From positions 2,204,001 through 2,268,000 of the forward strand of contig NZ_CP045302.1 of NCBI RefSeq assembly GCF_009363155.1: DNA of 64,000 bases. Reading direction: 5' to 3'. A model generated the notes under the pieces. The model did not search any database. It saw only the letters and a program-made list of their open reading frames with translations, and was not told where the DNA came from. The stretch is from Azotobacter salinestris. Lineage in GTDB: Bacteria; Pseudomonadota; Gammaproteobacteria; Pseudomonadales; Pseudomonadaceae. Position 1 is the first letter of the stretch, and the number at the start of each line of letters is the position of its first letter. Positions 62,133 through 64,000 of this stretch are shown here, one piece after another. Made by a program: the position numbers and the translations under genes.

Positions 62133-63902
62133 CTACAGCGGCTGCTCCCTGGACTCGCGCTCCTGCTGGACGATCTCGGCGCCCGCCGTGGCGGGCTTCT
62201 TGGGCTTGATCAGGCTGAAGTCGATCAGGTTCTTCGGCTGCCCCGGATTGCCGATCAGCAGCGGGCGCGGGCGGAACTCGGCGCTCACCAGGCTCTTGCT
62301 CGGGTCGAACGCGTCGAAGCGCAGGCCGGCCAGGTCCGCCCAGGTGTGGATGAAGTGCGAGCTGCTGTAGGGGCGGTTCAGCGCGGACGCGAAGTCGCGC
62401 GGCTGCTGCGCCTGCCACTTCGGCGAGTTCCAGAGGATGAAGGGCACGGTGTACATCGGACCGGTCGGCGCGGCCTCGTTGCGGCCGAGCACCTCTGGAT
62501 CGGGCGCATCGAACACCGCCTCGCCGTGGTCGGCCAGATACAACAGGAAGCCGCTGGGATCGGTGGCGCGGAAGCGCTCGATCAGCGAGGAGACGACATG
62601 GTCGTTGTACAGCACGGCGTTGTCGTAGCTGTTGTAGGTCGGCAGCTGGTCGTCGGTGACGCTGTCCGGCACGCCGCGGCGGTCGGTGAAGCGCTCGAAC
62701 TCCTCCGGGTAGCGGTACTGGTAGCGCATGTGGGTGCCCAGCAGGTGCACCACCACGAACTTGCGCGGCGCGTCGTCGGCCAGCACCTGGGCGAACGGCT
62801 CTAGCACGCTGCCGTCGTACTGGCGGGCGTTCTGGTCGCGGTTGTTGTTCAGGTAGAACTGCTCGTCCGCCTGCTTGGAGAAGGTGGTGAGCATGGTGTT
62901 GCGCTTGGTGATGGTCTGCTGGTTGGTGATCCAGTAGGTCTTGTAGCCGGCCTGCTTCATCACGCTGACCAGCGATGGCGTGGTCCGGTACAGGTCCGGA
63001 CTCTCCTGGTCGGCGAAGGTCAGCACCTGCTGCAGCGCCTCGATGGTGTAGGGGCGCGGGGTGACCACGTTGTCGAACACCTGCAGCTCGCCGCGCAGCC
63101 TGTCGAGGTTGGGCGTGGTCGGCCGCGAATAGCCGTAGAGGCTCAGGCGCTGTCGGTTGGTCGACTCGCCGATCACCAGCACCAGGGTCGAGGGCTCTCC
63201 GGCGTGGGCGTCGACCAGGTTCTTCAGCGGCGGGATCTGCTCGCGGCTGGCCAGCAGGGCCTCCATGTTGGTCAGCTGCTGCAGGTAGTGGCGATAGCCG
63301 ATCACCAGCTGCCAGGGCGCGGCCGCCTCGATGCGCTTCTCGAAATCCTCCAGGGCGGCCAGGGGCTCCTCGTGCTTGAAGAACTGGCGCACGCCCTGGT
63401 AGCCGACCGAGACGGTGAACAGCAGCAGGCTGGCGAGCAGCGCCGCCCGGCGCGGCAGGTACACCGGGCGCACCTTGCGCCACAGCAGCCAGCCGCCCAG
63501 ACCGTAGGCGACCACGGCCAGCACGATGCTCCAGGAGAAGTAGTGGCCCAGGTACTCGGTCGCCTCGTTCACGTTCGACTCGAACATGATGAAGATGACG
63601 CTCTGCGAGAACTCCTGGCCGTACACCAGGAAATAGGCGAAGCCGGTCAGCGAGCACAGCCAGAGCACGGCGCCGATCGCCCCCGCCAGCAGCCGGGCGC
63701 GACCGGGAAACAGCAGCAGCGGTACCAGCCACAGGGCGCTGGCCAGCAGAGCCTGGCGGGAGCCGGTGGAGCCGGTGGTGCCCGAGGCCCAGAGCAGGGC
63801 CTGGGTCACGCCGGAGAAATACCAGAAAAACAGGAACATCCAGCCCAGTCCGGCCCAATCGATACCGCTACGCCCGGCGGGTGCAGATTTCGTCGTTGCC
63901 AT
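62133..63902 (-). CDS. cptA: CptA/EptA-type phosphoethanolamine transferase
   Basis: A 589-residue inner-membrane enzyme: five N-terminal helices (about 15-180), then a periplasmic alkaline-phosphatase-fold sulfatase domain. Catalytic motifs: LVIGESTNRQRLSLYGYSRP with the nucleophilic Thr, TTPNLDRL, VVHLLGTHMRYQYRYP and LYLADHGEAVFDA (metal Asp-His). Such enzymes add phosphoethanolamine to lipopolysaccharide core heptose (CptA) or lipid A (EptA). QSVIFIMFESNVNEATEYLG fits the CptA side better. Lipopolysaccharide modification is inferred from family. Confidence 0.9.
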   Translation of the reverse strand: MATTKSAPAGRSGIDWAGLGWMFLFFWYFSGVTQALLWASGTTGSTGSRQALLASALWLVPLLLFPGRARLLAGAIGAVLWLCSLTGFAYFLVYGQEFSQSVIFIMFESNVNEATEYLGHYFSWSIVLAVVAYGLGGWLLWRKVRPVYLPRRAALLASLLLFTVSVGYQGVRQFFKHEEPLAALEDFEKRIEAAAPWQLVIGYRHYLQQLTNMEALLASREQIPPLKNLVDAHAGEPSTLVLVIGESTNRQRLSLYGYSRPTTPNLDRLRGELQVFDNVVTPRPYTIEALQQVLTFADQESPDLYRTTPSLVSVMKQAGYKTYWITNQQTITKRNTMLTTFSKQADEQFYLNNNRDQNARQYDGSVLEPFAQVLADDAPRKFVVVHLLGTHMRYQYRYPEEFERFTDRRGVPDSVTDDQLPTYNSYDNAVLYNDHVVSSLIERFRATDPSGFLLYLADHGEAVFDAPDPEVLGRNEAAPTGPMYTVPFILWNSPKWQAQQPRDFASALNRPYSSSHFIHTWADLAGLRFDAFDPSKSLVSAEFRPRPLLIGNPGQPKNLIDFSLIKPKKPATAGAEIVQQERESREQPL

Positions 63903-64000
63903 GAAGTTCCTCGATCACTGCATGCGGATGCCGGGCTCGCCCGGCCTTGCATGGACTATGCCGCACCTCCGGTGAAAACTTCGTCAAAAAACCTAACGAC

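Noticed and set aside
60220..63858. Single 1212-codon minus-strand frame
   Set aside because: Its first 629 codons are the out-of-frame shadow of the cptA-like gene. A strong ribosome binding site marks the true start at 61971.

Overview
The window is GC-rich and reads as the chromosome of a member of the Pseudomonadaceae, most likely Azotobacter. Gene order is pseudomonad-like (argA and argE, a Pit transporter with its DUF47 partner, CYTH-CHAD, trmL-secB-grxC-rhodanese-gpmI-envC-ctpA, hisF-hisA-hisH-hisB, mutY-yggX-tRNA-Phe). It also carries an anaerobic-type CO dehydrogenase operon behind a perfect CooA-type site, and a secreted starch-degrading gene set. That combination suggests a starch-using Azotobacter such as the A. 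chroococcum group. The genus and species are inference.

Layout. 1-10.1 kb is an accessory block bounded by two diverged copies (about 175 bp) of an alpha-amylase 3' end plus the start of gspC. It holds decayed IS3- and IS6-family transposases, an intact IS4-family element with a 9-bp target duplication, a secreted GH15 glucoamylase-type enzyme, a second secreted six-hairpin glycosidase, small palindromic repeats, and an alpha-amylase remnant with its centre deleted. 10.1-21.1 kb is a type II secretion operon (gspC, a TPR lipoprotein, gspD to gspM). gspD is split by a one-base frameshift and gspC appears to have lost its PDZ region. 21.1-30.2 kb is core metabolism and envelope: argA, argE, phosphate uptake, a CYTH-CHAD triphosphatase, a DUF502 membrane protein, an orphan GspE/PilB-type ATPase and an NfeD-like protein. 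30.2-37.7 kb carries a DUF2388 protein, a sigma-54-driven Crc-sequestering RNA, yceH, an Mla-type lipid transport operon, a Pmp3 peptide and a sigma-54 activator.

37.7-42.5 kb carries an aminotransferase-like protein lacking its catalytic lysine, a LysR regulator, and then (minus strand) a GacA-box-driven CsrB-like RNA of about 337 nt with 20 GGA motifs, followed by trmL, secB, grxC and a rhodanese-like membrane protein. 42.6-54.2 kb holds gpmI, envC, ctpA, the his genes, panM-like, asmA, mutY and yggX. 54.3-60.2 kb has two identical tandem tRNA-Phe genes and the cooF-cooS-oxidoreductase-cooC-His-rich protein-hupE operon. 60.2-63.9 kb has an ATP-grasp protein and a phosphoethanolamine transferase.

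How it fits together. The secreted glycosidases beside the Gsp system suggest a starch module whose secretin gene may now be broken. The two regulatory RNAs would titrate Hfq/Crc (carbon catabolite control) and RsmA/CsrA (the Gac/Rsm switch). In the coo operon, CO oxidation seems to feed electrons through CooF to an FAD-dependent NAD(P)-type oxidoreductase instead of an energy-converting hydrogenase, with CooC, a HypB-like His-rich protein and HupE handling nickel. The most notable finding is the CsrB-sized RNA at 40032-40368.
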